DNA of 11,802 nucleotides from Thermomicrobiales bacterium. Its GTDB lineage: Bacteria; Chloroflexota; Chloroflexia; Thermomicrobiales; UBA6265. Shown here one piece after another: positions 1 through 6,654 of the stretch (positions within the stretch are counted from its first letter, which is position 1; every line of letters starts with the position of its first letter). The DNA lies in the NCBI GenBank assembly GCA_025928535.1, contig JAICJJ010000030.1:1-11802 (forward strand). The letters are read 5' to 3'. Both the position numbers and the translations under genes were made by a program. The notes below the pieces were generated by a model. The model was not told where the DNA came from. It made no database searches and saw nothing but the letters and a program-made list of their open reading frames with translations.

Positions 1-72
1 CCCGGCGACGCCGTCGAGGTGGAGATCGGGGGGATCGGCACGCTCAGGAACCGCGTCGTGGCTGCTTCGTGA
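1..72 (+). CDS. Fumarylacetoacetate hydrolase family protein, C-terminal end (partial)
   Basis: Only the last 23 codons and a TGA stop are present; the gene begins upstream of the window. The translation contains GDAVEVEIGGIGTLRNRVV, which matches the characteristic C-terminus of the FAH superfamily (pattern GD-x-VEVEI-x-GIG-x-L-x-N-x-V). Members hydrolyse or decarboxylate beta-diketo acids in aromatic catabolism, or act as oxaloacetate decarboxylases or acylpyruvases. The substrate cannot be read from this fragment. The gene is convergent with the DUF255 gene, with 269 bases between them. The family call rests on one short motif, but that motif is distinctive. Confidence 0.72.
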   Translation, partial: PGDAVEVEIGGIGTLRNRVVAAS

Positions 73-213
73 CGGGGTCGGACCGCTGGCAGATGCGTGG
101 GATGTGCAAATCGCTCCAGCCTCGCCCGGCGCCAATAACCCGGCTGAATCCGGCTATTATTGACCCGCGTGTGAAAGGCACATTCCAAGGATGTCAACGC
201 AACTTTCGCACCT

Positions 214-234
214 ATTGAGTGCATAGCACTCAAG
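214..234. promoter_or_regulatory. HAIR-like operator (HspR-binding inverted repeat)
   Basis: The sequence reads ATTGAGT-N7-ACTCAAG, 13 of 14 matches to the HspR-associated inverted repeat consensus CTTGAGT-N7-ACTCAAG. The true symmetric arms are TTGAGTGC (215-222) and GCACTCAA (226-233) around ATA. HspR is a MerR-family heat-shock repressor in Actinobacteria and several other phyla. No heat-shock gene follows in either direction, since the flanking genes converge on this region. It is either an orphan site, the control region of an unrecognised short transcript, or a simple hairpin. A TTGACA hexamer lies nearby on the minus strand (about 191-196) but has no good -10 partner. Confidence 0.45.
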
Positions 235-281
235 TTTTCAACCAAACGATCGAGCCGGCTTCAGCCGGGTTATCGGCGTCA

Positions 282-304
282 GCCCGGCGTCTTTAGCGCC
301 GGGC
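282..304 (-). terminator. Hairpin downstream of the DUF255 gene, terminator-like
   Basis: The arms GCCCGGCG (282-289) and CGCCGGGC (297-304) are perfectly complementary around a 7-base loop. The hairpin lies 38 bases past the stop of the minus-strand DUF255 gene. There is no T-tract, so intrinsic termination is uncertain. It is also part of the larger inverted-repeat region. Confidence 0.35.
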
Positions 305-341
305 GACATCGGATGCGTCCTTGCCATTCTCGCGAGCACGC

Positions 342-2414
342 TCAAAACTCCTGCCAGCGCGTCGCGTGCGCCAGGTCGATCTGGGCGACGAGCGCGTCCG
401 GATCGGTCACCGGCGACTGGCAGGCAAACTGCTGGCAGACGTAGGCGGTCGCCGCTCCGTCGCGCATCGTGCGTCCCGCCAGGAGCGGCGGGCGCTGGTC
501 GTCCGGCTCGTCCGGGTCGGCGAGGGCCAGCAGCGCGTTCGGCAGATAGCGATTCGCGACCACCCGCGTCAATGCGCCGACCGCTGCATCGTCCGGCTTG
601 CCGGCGATGACGATTTCGAGCGGATCGGCCAAATGAAAATCGAGCGCCGCGAGATAGCGGCCGAAACCGAGCGGCTGTTCCGTCATCGGCTCCGCCATCG
701 CGCTCAGGAGCCGGACGGCGCGACGGGTCCAATCCTCATTTCCGGTCAACGCCCCGAGCCGCAGCAGCACGTCGGCCGCGACCGAATTGCCGGCGGGAAT
801 CGCGCCGTCTTGCAGATCGCGCGGCCGCGCCACCAGCGTTTCGTGGCTCGCCGCCGTGTCGAAAAAGCCCGGTCCCTGCTCGTCGCCGAATTCGGCGATC
901 ATCGTCGCAGTCAAGGTCAGCGCTTCGTCGAGCCATCGCCGATCGAAGGTGGCCCGGTAGAGCGCCAGCAGTCCGTCGACGACGAACGCATAGTCCTGGA
1001 GGAAGGCGTTCAGTTTGGCCTGGCCGTTTTTGTAAGTCCGAAAGAGTTGGCCGTCCCGCCGCGTCTTGTCGAGCAGAAATTCGGCATTGCGCACGGCGAT
1101 TTCGCGGTAGTCGGCGCGGTCGAGCGTCCAGGCGGCGTCGGCGAAGGCTTTCAGCATCAGCCCGTTCCAGGCGACGATGATCTTGTCGTCAAGTCCCGGC
1201 CGGGGCCGTTGCTCGCGCGCTTCGTACAGGCGCGACCGCGCCGCCGCCACGGTCTCTTCGACCCCCTCCGGAGTCAGGTCGAACTCGGCCGCGACCGCGT
1301 CCGTCGGCTGCGCGAGATGGAGGATCGACTTGCCTTCGAAATTGCCCCCCGGCGTGACGTCGAAATACGCGCCAACGATCGCCGCATCGGTCGGGCCGAG
1401 CGCCGCGTCGAGTTCTTCCGGCGTCCAGACGTAAAACGCCCCTTCCTCGCCTTCGCTGTCGGCATCCTGAGCCGCGTAGAACCCGCCTTCCGGCGAGGTC
1501 ATCTCCCGTGCGACGTAATCGAGGGTTTCGGTCGCGACCCGGCGGTGGAGCGGATCGCCGTACGCTTTCCAGGCGTCGAGATAGAGTTGGGCGAGTTGGG
1601 CGTTGTCGTAGAGCATCTTCTCGAAATGGGGCGTCAGCCAGTTCGCGTCGACCGCGTAGCGATGGAACCCGCCGCCGATCTGATCGTAGATGCCCCCTTC
1701 GGCCATCTGGTCGAGCGTTTGCCGAACCATGCCCGCCGCCCCGCCGCCGTTCGCCCGATGGGCGTAGCGCAGGAGAAAATCGAGCACGGCCGCTTGCGGA
1801 AACTTCGGAGCGCGGCCGAACCCGCCGTAGCGGTCGTCGAACCGACTCGCCAGGTTTTGCGCCGCCTGATCGAGGATGGCCGGCGACAACTGCCCCGGAT
1901 GCGGCGTGGTCGCGTTCGCCCGCCCCAGCGCCTGGCGGAGTTGGTCGGCGGTTTCTTCGACCTCGTCACGCCGGTTTCGATACGCTTCCGAAACCGCCGC
2001 CAGCACTTTCGGGAACCCGGGCAGCCCCATTCGATCTTCCGGCGGGAAATAGGTTCCGCCATAAAATGGCGCGCCGTCCGGCGTCAGAAACGTGTTGAGC
2101 GGCCAGCCGCCCTGCCCCGTCAGCGCCGTCACCGCCGTCATGTAGAGGTGGTCGAGATCGGGGCGTTCCTCCCGATCGACCTTGATGTTGACGAATCGCT
2201 CGTTCATCTCCTTCGCAATGGCCGGGTTTTCGAACGATTCGCGTTCCATCACGTGGCACCAATGGCACGCCGAATAACCGATGCTGACCAGAATCGGCTT
2301 GTCTTCGGCCTTGGCCCGCTCCAGCGCTTCCGGGCCCCATGGATACCAATCCACCGGGTTGTCCTTGTGCTGCAACAGATAGGGGCTCGTTTCGTTGGCG
2401 AGATGATTTGGCAC
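342..2414 (-). CDS. DUF255 thioredoxin-fold protein, YyaL/SSP411 family
   Basis: A 690-residue protein, close to the usual length of this family. Residues 1-30 carry the family hallmark [22 protein letters not shown] thioredoxin-like domain follows with the redox motif C50-H-W-C53 and a GGWPL cis-proline segment. The long remainder resembles the alpha/alpha-barrel found in family members (for example motifs [16 protein letters not shown] and [13 protein letters not shown]). Members are cytosolic, of unclear substrate, and often labelled thioredoxin domain-containing protein. I chose the GTG at 2414 because the family motif starts immediately after it and AGCGAGGA lies 8 bases upstream. An in-frame ATG at 2591 would add 59 unrelated Arg-rich residues and overlap proC. 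It is divergent from proC, with 134 bases between starts. The long antisense open frame is a GC-content shadow. Confidence 0.93.
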   Translation of the reverse strand: MPNHLANETSPYLLQHKDNPVDWYPWGPEALERAKAEDKPILVSIGYSACHWCHVMERESFENPAIAKEMNERFVNIKVDREERPDLDHLYMTAVTALTGQGGWPLNTFLTPDGAPFYGGTYFPPEDRMGLPGFPKVLAAVSEAYRNRRDEVEETADQLRQALGRANATTPHPGQLSPAILDQAAQNLASRFDDRYGGFGRAPKFPQAAVLDFLLRYAHRANGGGAAGMVRQTLDQMAEGGIYDQIGGGFHRYAVDANWLTPHFEKMLYDNAQLAQLYLDAWKAYGDPLHRRVATETLDYVAREMTSPEGGFYAAQDADSEGEEGAFYVWTPEELDAALGPTDAAIVGAYFDVTPGGNFEGKSILHLAQPTDAVAAEFDLTPEGVEETVAAARSRLYEAREQRPRPGLDDKIIVAWNGLMLKAFADAAWTLDRADYREIAVRNAEFLLDKTRRDGQLFRTYKNGQAKLNAFLQDYAFVVDGLLALYRATFDRRWLDEALTLTATMIAEFGDEQGPGFFDTAASHETLVARPRDLQDGAIPAGNSVAADVLLRLGALTGNEDWTRRAVRLLSAMAEPMTEQPLGFGRYLAALDFHLADPLEIVIAGKPDDAAVGALTRVVANRYLPNALLALADPDEPDDQRPPLLAGRTMRDGAATAYVCQQFACQSPVTDPDALVAQIDLAHATRWQEF

Positions 2415-2512
2415 GGAATCCGTCCTCGCTGGCGCGCGAACTGGCCGGCAGGCGCGCTCGCCTGTTCGGAAGCGACCGCTCGCCCGCGCGCCGGGGCCGT
2501 GGCCGATCCGAC

Positions 2513-2518
2513 TACAAT
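2513..2518 (+). promoter_or_regulatory. Probable -10 element for proC
   Basis: TACAAT matches the -10 consensus TATAAT at 5 of 6 positions and lies about 30 bases before the proC start, giving a short leader. No clear -35 hexamer is visible at the right spacing in this very GC-rich stretch. Confidence 0.4.
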
Positions 2519-2548
2519 GGTGGCACATCCACGACAGGAGGGAGACGC

Positions 2549-3424
2549 GTGAGCGGGGATCGCACTGAAGCCGCCGCGGGGGCGGCGCCACTGGCGACGG
2601 CGCGGCTGGCGTTCGTCGGCGCCGGCGTCATGGCCGAATCGATGATCGCCGGACTGCTCAAGCAGGGATTGATCGCGCCCGACCGGATCGTGGCGAGTCA
2701 TCCCCGCGCCGATCGCCGTCGCCGTCTGGAAGATCGTTTCGGCATCCTGACCGACGAAAGCAACCGCGAGGCGGCCGCCGGCGCCGATCTGGTCCTGCTC
2801 ACCGTCAAGCCGCAGGTGCTGGCGCAGGTGATGAAGCAGTTGCACGGCCGGCTCGAACCGCGGCAGGTCGCCGTCTCGGTCGTCGCCGGAGCCAGCATCG
2901 ATTCGCTCAGCCGCGGCCTCGGCCACGACGCGATCGTCCGCGTGATGCCGAACACCCCGGCCCAGATCGGCCAGGGGATGAGCGTCTGGACTTCGACGCC
3001 CGACATCGACGACGCGCAGCGCGGGCAGATCCGCTCCGTGCTCGGAGCGCTCGGCGAAGAACTGTGGGTCGAAGAAGAAAAGTACGTCGATATGGCGACG
3101 GCCCTTTCCGCCACCGGCCCGACCTACGTTTTCCTGATGATGGAAGCGCTGATCGACGCGGGCGTCCACATGGGATTCCCGCGGCGCATCGCCGAGCAGA
3201 TCGTGCTGCAGACCGTCGCCGGCTCGGTCGCCTTCGCCCGCGATTCCGGCAAGCACATGGCCGAGTTGCGCAACATGGTCACCTCGCCCGGCGGCACGTC
3301 GGCCGAGGCGATCTACCAGATGGAAAAAGGCGGCCTGCGAACCGTCTTCTCGCGCGCCGTCTACGCCGCCTATCAGCGGACGCAGACGCTCGGCCGGGAA
3401 CAGGCCGCCAAAGAGCGCGAATAG
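2549..3424 (+). CDS. proC: Pyrroline-5-carboxylate reductase
   Basis: A 291-residue cytosolic enzyme that reduces 1-pyrroline-5-carboxylate to L-proline with NAD(P)H, the last step of proline synthesis. An N-terminal Rossmann fold is seen ([16 protein letters not shown] from about residue 22), then [16 protein letters not shown] and the substrate/cofactor segment [16 protein letters not shown]. The C-terminal dimerisation domain has the ProC signature: [21 protein letters not shown], then the conserved motif around [16 protein letters not shown]. The GTG start is preceded by a strong AGGAGG (2536-2541) with 7 bases of spacing. It gives about 18 residues of Ala-rich extension before the Rossmann strand, slightly longer than typical. 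It is convergent with the HhH gene, whose stop is 13 bases away. All family landmarks are present. Confidence 0.97.
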   Translation: MSGDRTEAAAGAAPLATARLAFVGAGVMAESMIAGLLKQGLIAPDRIVASHPRADRRRRLEDRFGILTDESNREAAAGADLVLLTVKPQVLAQVMKQLHGRLEPRQVAVSVVAGASIDSLSRGLGHDAIVRVMPNTPAQIGQGMSVWTSTPDIDDAQRGQIRSVLGALGEELWVEEEKYVDMATALSATGPTYVFLMMEALIDAGVHMGFPRRIAEQIVLQTVAGSVAFARDSGKHMAELRNMVTSPGGTSAEAIYQMEKGGLRTVFSRAVYAAYQRTQTLGREQAAKERE

Positions 3425-3428
3425 GCGA

Positions 3429-3453
3429 CGCCGCGGCTCACGCCGCCGCGGCG
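3429..3453. terminator. Convergent-junction hairpin between proC and the HhH gene
   Basis: CGCCGCGG (3429-3436) pairs perfectly with CCGCGGCG (3446-3453) across a 9-base loop that contains the minus-strand gene's stop codon. It lies 4 bases after the proC stop. There is no T-run, so it may work as a bidirectional or Rho-assisted terminator, or only as 3'-end protection. Confidence 0.4.
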
Positions 3454-3974
3454 ATGTCGTCCTCGAGCAGCAGGTCGCGGCCGACGAAGCGCCGGATCTT
3501 GCCGCTGGCGGCGTCGAGCGCGCCTTCGAGCAACCGCTGCTCGCGCCGCTCGCCGAAGCCGTAGAGCGCGCGAATCCGCCCGGCCCGTGCCGCCGCGATC
3601 ACGTCGTCCGGCGTCGAGAGGCCGAGTTCTTCGTGTAGCCGCAGCGCCGTCTTCGGCCCGATGCCGGGGATGTTCATCAACCCGGTCACCTCGTCCGGCA
3701 GCGTCGCGCACAACTCGACGTAGAACCGCATGCGGCCGGTCGAGAGCAATTCGCCCAACTTCCGGCGCAGGCTCGGTCCCAGCCCGATCAGATCGAGTTC
3801 CTTGCCCTGCTTGCCATCCACCAGCGGCGCGGGCGCGTCGGCCGGCCGCGCCAGCAGCAACTGGGCCGCGCGCCGGTACGCCCGAATGCGGTAGGGGTTG
3901 TCTTCGGCCAGATTCAAGATCGTCGCGACATTGAAGAGGATGGCCGCGGCATCCTTGTTTGTTACGAGCGCCAT
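3438..3974 (-). CDS. Stand-alone PolX N-terminal-like helix-hairpin-helix protein
   Basis: A 178-residue protein resembling the N-terminal 8-kDa plus HhH region of family X DNA polymerases. Residues 6-43 (NKDAAAILFNVATIL, then NPYRIRAYRRAAQLL) match the PolX start. HhH-like turns follow at GLGPSL (64-69), IPGIGPKTA (102-110) and GFGERRE (139-145). The palm/nucleotidyltransferase and PHP exonuclease parts of bacterial PolX are absent, and the frame ends in an acidic/Ala tail. It is probably a cytosolic DNA-binding protein; I see no catalytic motif. The ATG at 3974 follows AAAGGA at good spacing. It has its own extended -10 promoter overlapped by a LexA-box-like palindrome, suggesting damage-inducible expression (inference). 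The fold assignment is firm, the role is not. Confidence 0.82.
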   Translation of the reverse strand: MALVTNKDAAAILFNVATILNLAEDNPYRIRAYRRAAQLLLARPADAPAPLVDGKQGKELDLIGLGPSLRRKLGELLSTGRMRFYVELCATLPDEVTGLMNIPGIGPKTALRLHEELGLSTPDDVIAAARAGRIRALYGFGERREQRLLEGALDAASGKIRRFVGRDLLLEDDIAAAA

Positions 3975-4010
3975 CCCGAGAATCCTTTCGCCCCATGGGG
4001 ACGGGGAGTA

Positions 4011-4032
4011 AATACGAACGAACGTTCGTATT
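4011..4032. promoter_or_regulatory. LexA/SOS-box-like palindromic operator
   Basis: Perfect 10-base arms AATACGAACG (4011-4020) and CGTTCGTATT (4023-4032) surround two central bases. The core on the plus strand is CGAAC-GAAC-GTTCG, which fits the Gram-positive LexA pattern GAAC-N4-GTTC and matches CGAACRNRYGTTYC at 13 of 14 positions. It overlaps the -10 and probable transcription start of the HhH gene, the expected place for a repressor. A TetR-family repressor with a similar palindrome is the main alternative. Confidence 0.6.
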
Positions 4033-4038
4033 ATAGCA
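4030..4038 (-). promoter_or_regulatory. Extended -10 promoter of the HhH gene
   Basis: On the minus strand this reads TGC-TATAAT, a perfect -10 hexamer with the TGn extension. No good -35 is seen at 16-18 bases, as is common for extended -10 promoters. The start of transcription would fall within the palindrome at 4011-4032, about 50 bases before the ATG at 3974. Confidence 0.65.
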
Positions 4039-4084
4039 CTTTATGACGACTTCAGCCGCCACAAAGCGCCCGGAGGATACCCGT

Positions 4085-5014
4085 TCACGAGGGCTCGATG
4101 TCTGGCTCGTCATCGAAATTCAGCGTCGTCTGCAAGCCGCTGAAGCCGACCGTCGTCGCCGGAAAAATCGTCGTCGCCTCGGCCGCGAATGCTTCGGGAT
4201 CGGCCATGCCGGGGCTGAAATGGGTCAGCCAGAGCCGACGGGCGTCCGCCTCCCGCGCCAGCGTCGCCGCCTCGCGAAACGTCATGTGCGTGTTGATGAC
4301 CGCTTTTTCGCCGTCGTCCGGATTGCCGTAGGATCCTTCGCTGACGAGCAGATCGACGCCGTGAAAAAACGCGGGAAACGCCGGCACGGGCCGCGTGTCG
4401 GTGACGTAGCCGAGCGACAACCCGCGTCGCGGCGGTCCGAGCACGTCGTCCGGCGCGGCCATGCCGCCGATCCAGCGCACCGGTTCGCCCTGCTGCAATC
4501 GCCGCCAGCGGTCGAGCGGGACGCCGATCGCACGCGCCCGTTCCGGCGAAAAGGGCCGCGCCCGCGGCAAGTCGAGCCGGTAGGCCAGCACCGGCAAGGC
4601 GTGCCGCCCTTCCTCGACGCGCCCGGTCAGACCGCCGGGCAGCGGAAACGTTTCGCCGCTCGTCACCTCCCGCACCGTCAATACATACGGCAACCAGGGC
4701 GCGATCGTCCGCAGGCCGGCGACGACCGCCGCCGTTCCGGGCGGGCCATAGAGCGCGACCGGCTCGGTCCGGCCGGCGTTGGCGATCGAATGGAGCAGGC
4801 CGGGGAGACCGGCGATGTGGTCGGCGTGGGTGTGGGAAATGCAGATCGCGCCGAGGCGGCGAAATCCCCAGCCGAAGCAGCGCCAGACGATCTGCGTGCC
4901 TTCGCCGCAATCGAACAGGATCAATTCGCCCCGGCAACGCACGAGCAGCGCCGACAGCCAGCGATCGGGCAGCGGCGACATGCCGCCCGTGCCGAGGAGA
5001 AGCGCGTCGATCAC
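4085..5014 (-). CDS. rnz: Ribonuclease Z (tRNA 3' endonuclease)
   Basis: A 309-residue metallo-beta-lactamase-fold enzyme that removes the 3' trailer from tRNA precursors in the cytosol. The start is GTG at 5014, giving the typical N-terminus IDALLLGTGGMSPLP. An earlier ATG at 5158 would add 48 Arg/Ala-rich residues unlike the family. FDCGEGTQ (34-41) and the zinc motif HTHADH (61-66, followed by IAGLPGLL) are clear. Further landmarks are the His in EGRHALPVLAYR, the Asp in GYVTDTRP, and LTHFSP near the end. The usual HST segment reads HMT here. Length and motif order are those of the short (ElaC-type) bacterial enzyme. AAGGGA lies 6 bases upstream. It is followed by the HhH gene on the same strand, 110 bases on, which has its own promoter. 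Confidence 0.95.
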   Translation of the reverse strand: MIDALLLGTGGMSPLPDRWLSALLVRCRGELILFDCGEGTQIVWRCFGWGFRRLGAICISHTHADHIAGLPGLLHSIANAGRTEPVALYGPPGTAAVVAGLRTIAPWLPYVLTVREVTSGETFPLPGGLTGRVEEGRHALPVLAYRLDLPRARPFSPERARAIGVPLDRWRRLQQGEPVRWIGGMAAPDDVLGPPRRGLSLGYVTDTRPVPAFPAFFHGVDLLVSEGSYGNPDDGEKAVINTHMTFREAATLAREADARRLWLTHFSPGMADPEAFAAEATTIFPATTVGFSGLQTTLNFDDEPDIEPS

Positions 5015-5063
5015 CGTCCGTCCCTTCCCGCCTCCCGGCGGCGCGATCCGGCGCGAACCGGAT

Positions 5064-5088
5064 GTTTCGGCACAAGTCCTGCGGAAAC
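5064..5088. promoter_or_regulatory. Imperfect inverted repeat between divergent genes
   Basis: GTTTCGGCA (5064-5072) and TGCGGAAAC (5080-5088) pair at 8 of 9 positions around 7 bases. The site lies between the divergent rnz and 5161 genes, where an operator would be expected. No matching -10/-35 pair is evident and no regulator family is recognised. Confidence 0.25.
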
Positions 5089-5160
5089 GTCGCACGGCCC
5101 GGGCCGGCATGGTCAGCGGCGCGACCGCCTCACAAGCGGCCGGGAAGGAGTTCGACACCG

Positions 5161-5544
5161 ATGCCGATGTTGCGTGAAATCGGACCGATGAGCCAGTTCG
5201 CCTATCTGGCGACGATCGGGCTCGACCCGGCCGACGCCGGCCGGCTCGACGTCGTCGAGCCCGGTTCCGATATCGAGGGCTTGCTGGTCGATCCGGTCAG
5301 CGGCAAGACGGTGTTGCGGCAACCGGACGACCCGATCCCGCCCGGCGTTTGGGTCGCGCAAGCCGATATCGACGATATGCTCGGCGGCCCGGGCGCCCGG
5401 CCAGAAGTTCATGGCTTCGGCGAAGGCTTCGGCTCGCAAGGCTCGCAACTCGGCGGCGACCGATCCTACGCCGAAGACGACTCCGGCGGCACATTGCGCG
5501 GACCGGGGCAGCAAGAAGAACTCGAATCGGCCGACGCGACCTGA
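5161..5544 (+). CDS. Hypothetical acidic protein (127 aa)
   Basis: I do not recognise this protein. The start at 5161 is preceded by GGAAGGAG (ending 5150, 10 bases away); in-frame ATGs at 5167 and 5188 are alternatives. Residues 10-75 look folded (MSQFAYLATIGLDPADAGRL, then IEGLLVDPVSGKTVL and PPGVWVAQADIDDML). The remaining third is Gly/Ser/Asp/Glu-rich and probably disordered. There is no signal peptide or membrane segment. A second unknown gene follows 21 bases later with a strong ribosome site, so the two are probably co-transcribed. A 324-residue open frame exists on the opposite strand, but the plus-strand pair has better start signals and a clean stop/start junction. Confidence 0.65.
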   Translation: MPMLREIGPMSQFAYLATIGLDPADAGRLDVVEPGSDIEGLLVDPVSGKTVLRQPDDPIPPGVWVAQADIDDMLGGPGARPEVHGFGEGFGSQGSQLGGDRSYAEDDSGGTLRGPGQQEELESADAT

Positions 5545-5565
5545 TCGCCGCCAACGGAGGACGCT

Positions 5566-6000
5566 ATGACGCCTGAGCGAATCGAAGCCGGATTCGTCGG
5601 GCCGGGCGAATACGCGCCGGCCGGCGAATTGCAAGGCGAGGGAACCCGCTTTTCTCCCGATCAGATCGTGTCCGCCTTCCACGTCGATCGATCCACCGTC
5701 GACCGCGCAATCAGGGGAGAATTCGGCCGCGCCGCTGAGCGGGGTGTGACCTCGCGCGAAGCGCAACGCCTCTCTGAGGTGCTGCTGCCGGACACGCCGC
5801 TCCCCGAACGCGAAGCCGCCTTGATGGTGCTCGGCGCCTTCACCCCGCGCCGCGACGAAGAATGGGGCCTCGGCGACACCGCGCCTGGCGAGGCAAGCGA
5901 CCGCTACGCCGCCCGGCCGGACGAACCGGCGGACGACCTCGCCAGCCGGACCGGCAGCTACGACCCCAGCCAACCGTCCGCCTGGCCGCCCGAGGACTGA
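5566..6000 (+). CDS. Hypothetical protein with possible helix-turn-helix segment
   Basis: A 144-residue acidic protein of unknown family. GGAGG (5556-5560) lies 5 bases before the ATG. Residues 29-54 (FSPDQIVSAFHVDRSTVDRA, then IRGEFG) read like a helix-turn-helix or short three-helix segment. A helical stretch LSEVLLPDTPLPEREAALMV follows, and from about 93 the chain is acidic, Gly/Pro/Ser-rich and probably disordered. No signal peptide or membrane segment is present. It lies 21 bases after the other unknown gene, in a likely two-gene operon, and both have folded N-terminal and disordered C-terminal parts. The HTH reading is weak: a DNA-binding role is possible but not shown. Confidence 0.68.
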   Translation: MTPERIEAGFVGPGEYAPAGELQGEGTRFSPDQIVSAFHVDRSTVDRAIRGEFGRAAERGVTSREAQRLSEVLLPDTPLPEREAALMVLGAFTPRRDEEWGLGDTAPGEASDRYAARPDEPADDLASRTGSYDPSQPSAWPPED

Positions 6001-6015
6001 TCGCGCCAGCAGCCA

Positions 6016-6045
6016 TTGCCCGCTCGCCGCACCCTCGCCTACACT
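6016..6045 (+). promoter_or_regulatory. Probable promoter of the RusA-like gene
   Basis: TTGCCC (6016-6021) and TACACT (6040-6045) are separated by 18 bases, each matching consensus at 4 of 6 positions. A perfect 10-bp palindrome TGTACGTACA (6048-6057) lies at the expected transcription start and could be an operator. The leader to the ATG at 6075 would be about 20 bases. Confidence 0.4.
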
Positions 6046-6074
6046 CATGTACGTACACGCCGCGAGGGAGCCGG

Positions 6075-6554
6075 ATGCCGTCGTCACCGGGCAAGCCCGC
6101 GCCGGTCGCGCTGTCCTTCACCCTTCCCCTGCCGCCCGGCGTCAACAACCAATATGTCACGGCCGGCAAACGCCGCGTCCTGAGCGCGTCCGCCCAGCGA
6201 TTCCATCGCGACGCGGCCAAGCGCTTTGCCGCGTTGCGCCTGGATGGCGCGATCCCGGCGGCTGCGGATGCGGCGTTGCGGGAGGCGTTCGTCGGCGTTT
6301 ATCTCACCTTCTTTTTCGAGACGCCGATGCGGCGCGATCTGGACGGCGGCTTGAAGATCGCGCTCGACGCCATCGCCCGCGGCCTCGGCTTCGACGACCG
6401 GGCCGTGGTCGATCTCCATCTCACGAAGCGGATCGATCCGCTCCACCCCCGGCTCGAAGTCGAGGTCGAGACGATCGCCGATTGGGAATTTGACCGCGCC
6501 TACGTCCTCCTCGCCCCGGCGCCCAATCCCGACTCGGAGAACGATGACGGTTGA
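6075..6554 (+). CDS. RusA-family crossover junction endodeoxyribonuclease
   Basis: A 159-residue protein with the RusA layout. The N-terminal strand carries [11 protein letters not shown] (17-27), the family's PP-x-x-N-x-x-Y motif. The acidic active-site block RRDLDGGLK (86-94) provides D88 and D90, and FDDRAVVDL (106-114) provides the third acidic residue. A basic KRID segment and a final EVEVET strand follow, as in the family. RusA dimers cut Holliday junctions. Genes of this family are often phage-borne, but the neighbours here are chromosomal, with guaA directly downstream. GGGAG lies 4 bases before the ATG. The usual Asn after the second Asp (D-x-D-N) is Gly here, so activity is not certain. 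The acidic tail PDSENDDG runs to the stop. Confidence 0.83.
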   Translation: MPSSPGKPAPVALSFTLPLPPGVNNQYVTAGKRRVLSASAQRFHRDAAKRFAALRLDGAIPAAADAALREAFVGVYLTFFFETPMRRDLDGGLKIALDAIARGLGFDDRAVVDLHLTKRIDPLHPRLEVEVETIADWEFDRAYVLLAPAPNPDSENDDG

Positions 6555-6607
6555 CGGGCGAACGACTGGAGCAAAGGGCCGTCAGCCCATCACAATGCGT
6601 ATCGACC

Positions 6608-6619
6608 GACCGCGCGGTC
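6608..6619. promoter_or_regulatory. 12-bp perfect palindrome upstream of guaA
   Basis: GACCGCGCGGTC is a perfect palindrome 35 bases before the guaA ATG. In so GC-rich a region this may be chance, but its position in the 100-base gap before guaA allows an operator role. No purine riboswitch structure or PurR-type box is recognised here, and only a weak CACAAT -10-like hexamer (6591-6596) is visible. Confidence 0.2.
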
Positions 6620-6654
6620 AGCGCCTGCGAAATCAACGCGCGAGGAAATCGGGC

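Larger units (their letters stand above)
122..306. repeat. Imperfect long inverted repeat (MITE-like or RNA-structure-like)
   Basis: The segment 130-154 is the reverse complement of 254-278 at 23 of 25 positions (core AATAACCCGGCTGAA / TTCAGCCGGGTTAT). Outside these arms, 122-132 (TCGCCCGGCGC) is again the exact reverse complement of 296-306. The right side carries about 20 extra bases holding a perfect 8-bp hairpin (282-289 with 297-304). The centre, about 100 bases, is much less GC-rich and contains the HspR-like operator. I see no convincing target-site duplication. It could be a small non-autonomous element, a dispersed intergenic repeat, or a convergent terminator region. Confidence 0.6.

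Noticed and set aside
191..226. Tiny 11-codon frame in the first intergenic region
   Set aside because: No ribosome site and too short to support; it runs into the HspR-like palindrome.
321..2552. Very long open frame on the plus strand (743 codons)
   Set aside because: It is antisense to the well-supported DUF255 gene and is Arg/Pro-rich without recognisable motifs. GC-rich codon use leaves the opposite frame open.
5113..6087. 324-codon minus-strand frame opposite the two unknown genes
   Set aside because: Lacks a good ribosome site and covers two plus-strand genes with clear SD sequences and a tidy 21-base junction. Not excluded absolutely, since none of these proteins is recognised.
6555..6654. 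Possible purine riboswitch ahead of guaA
   Set aside because: No purine-aptamer-like conserved loops were found in these 100 bases, only a 12-bp palindrome.
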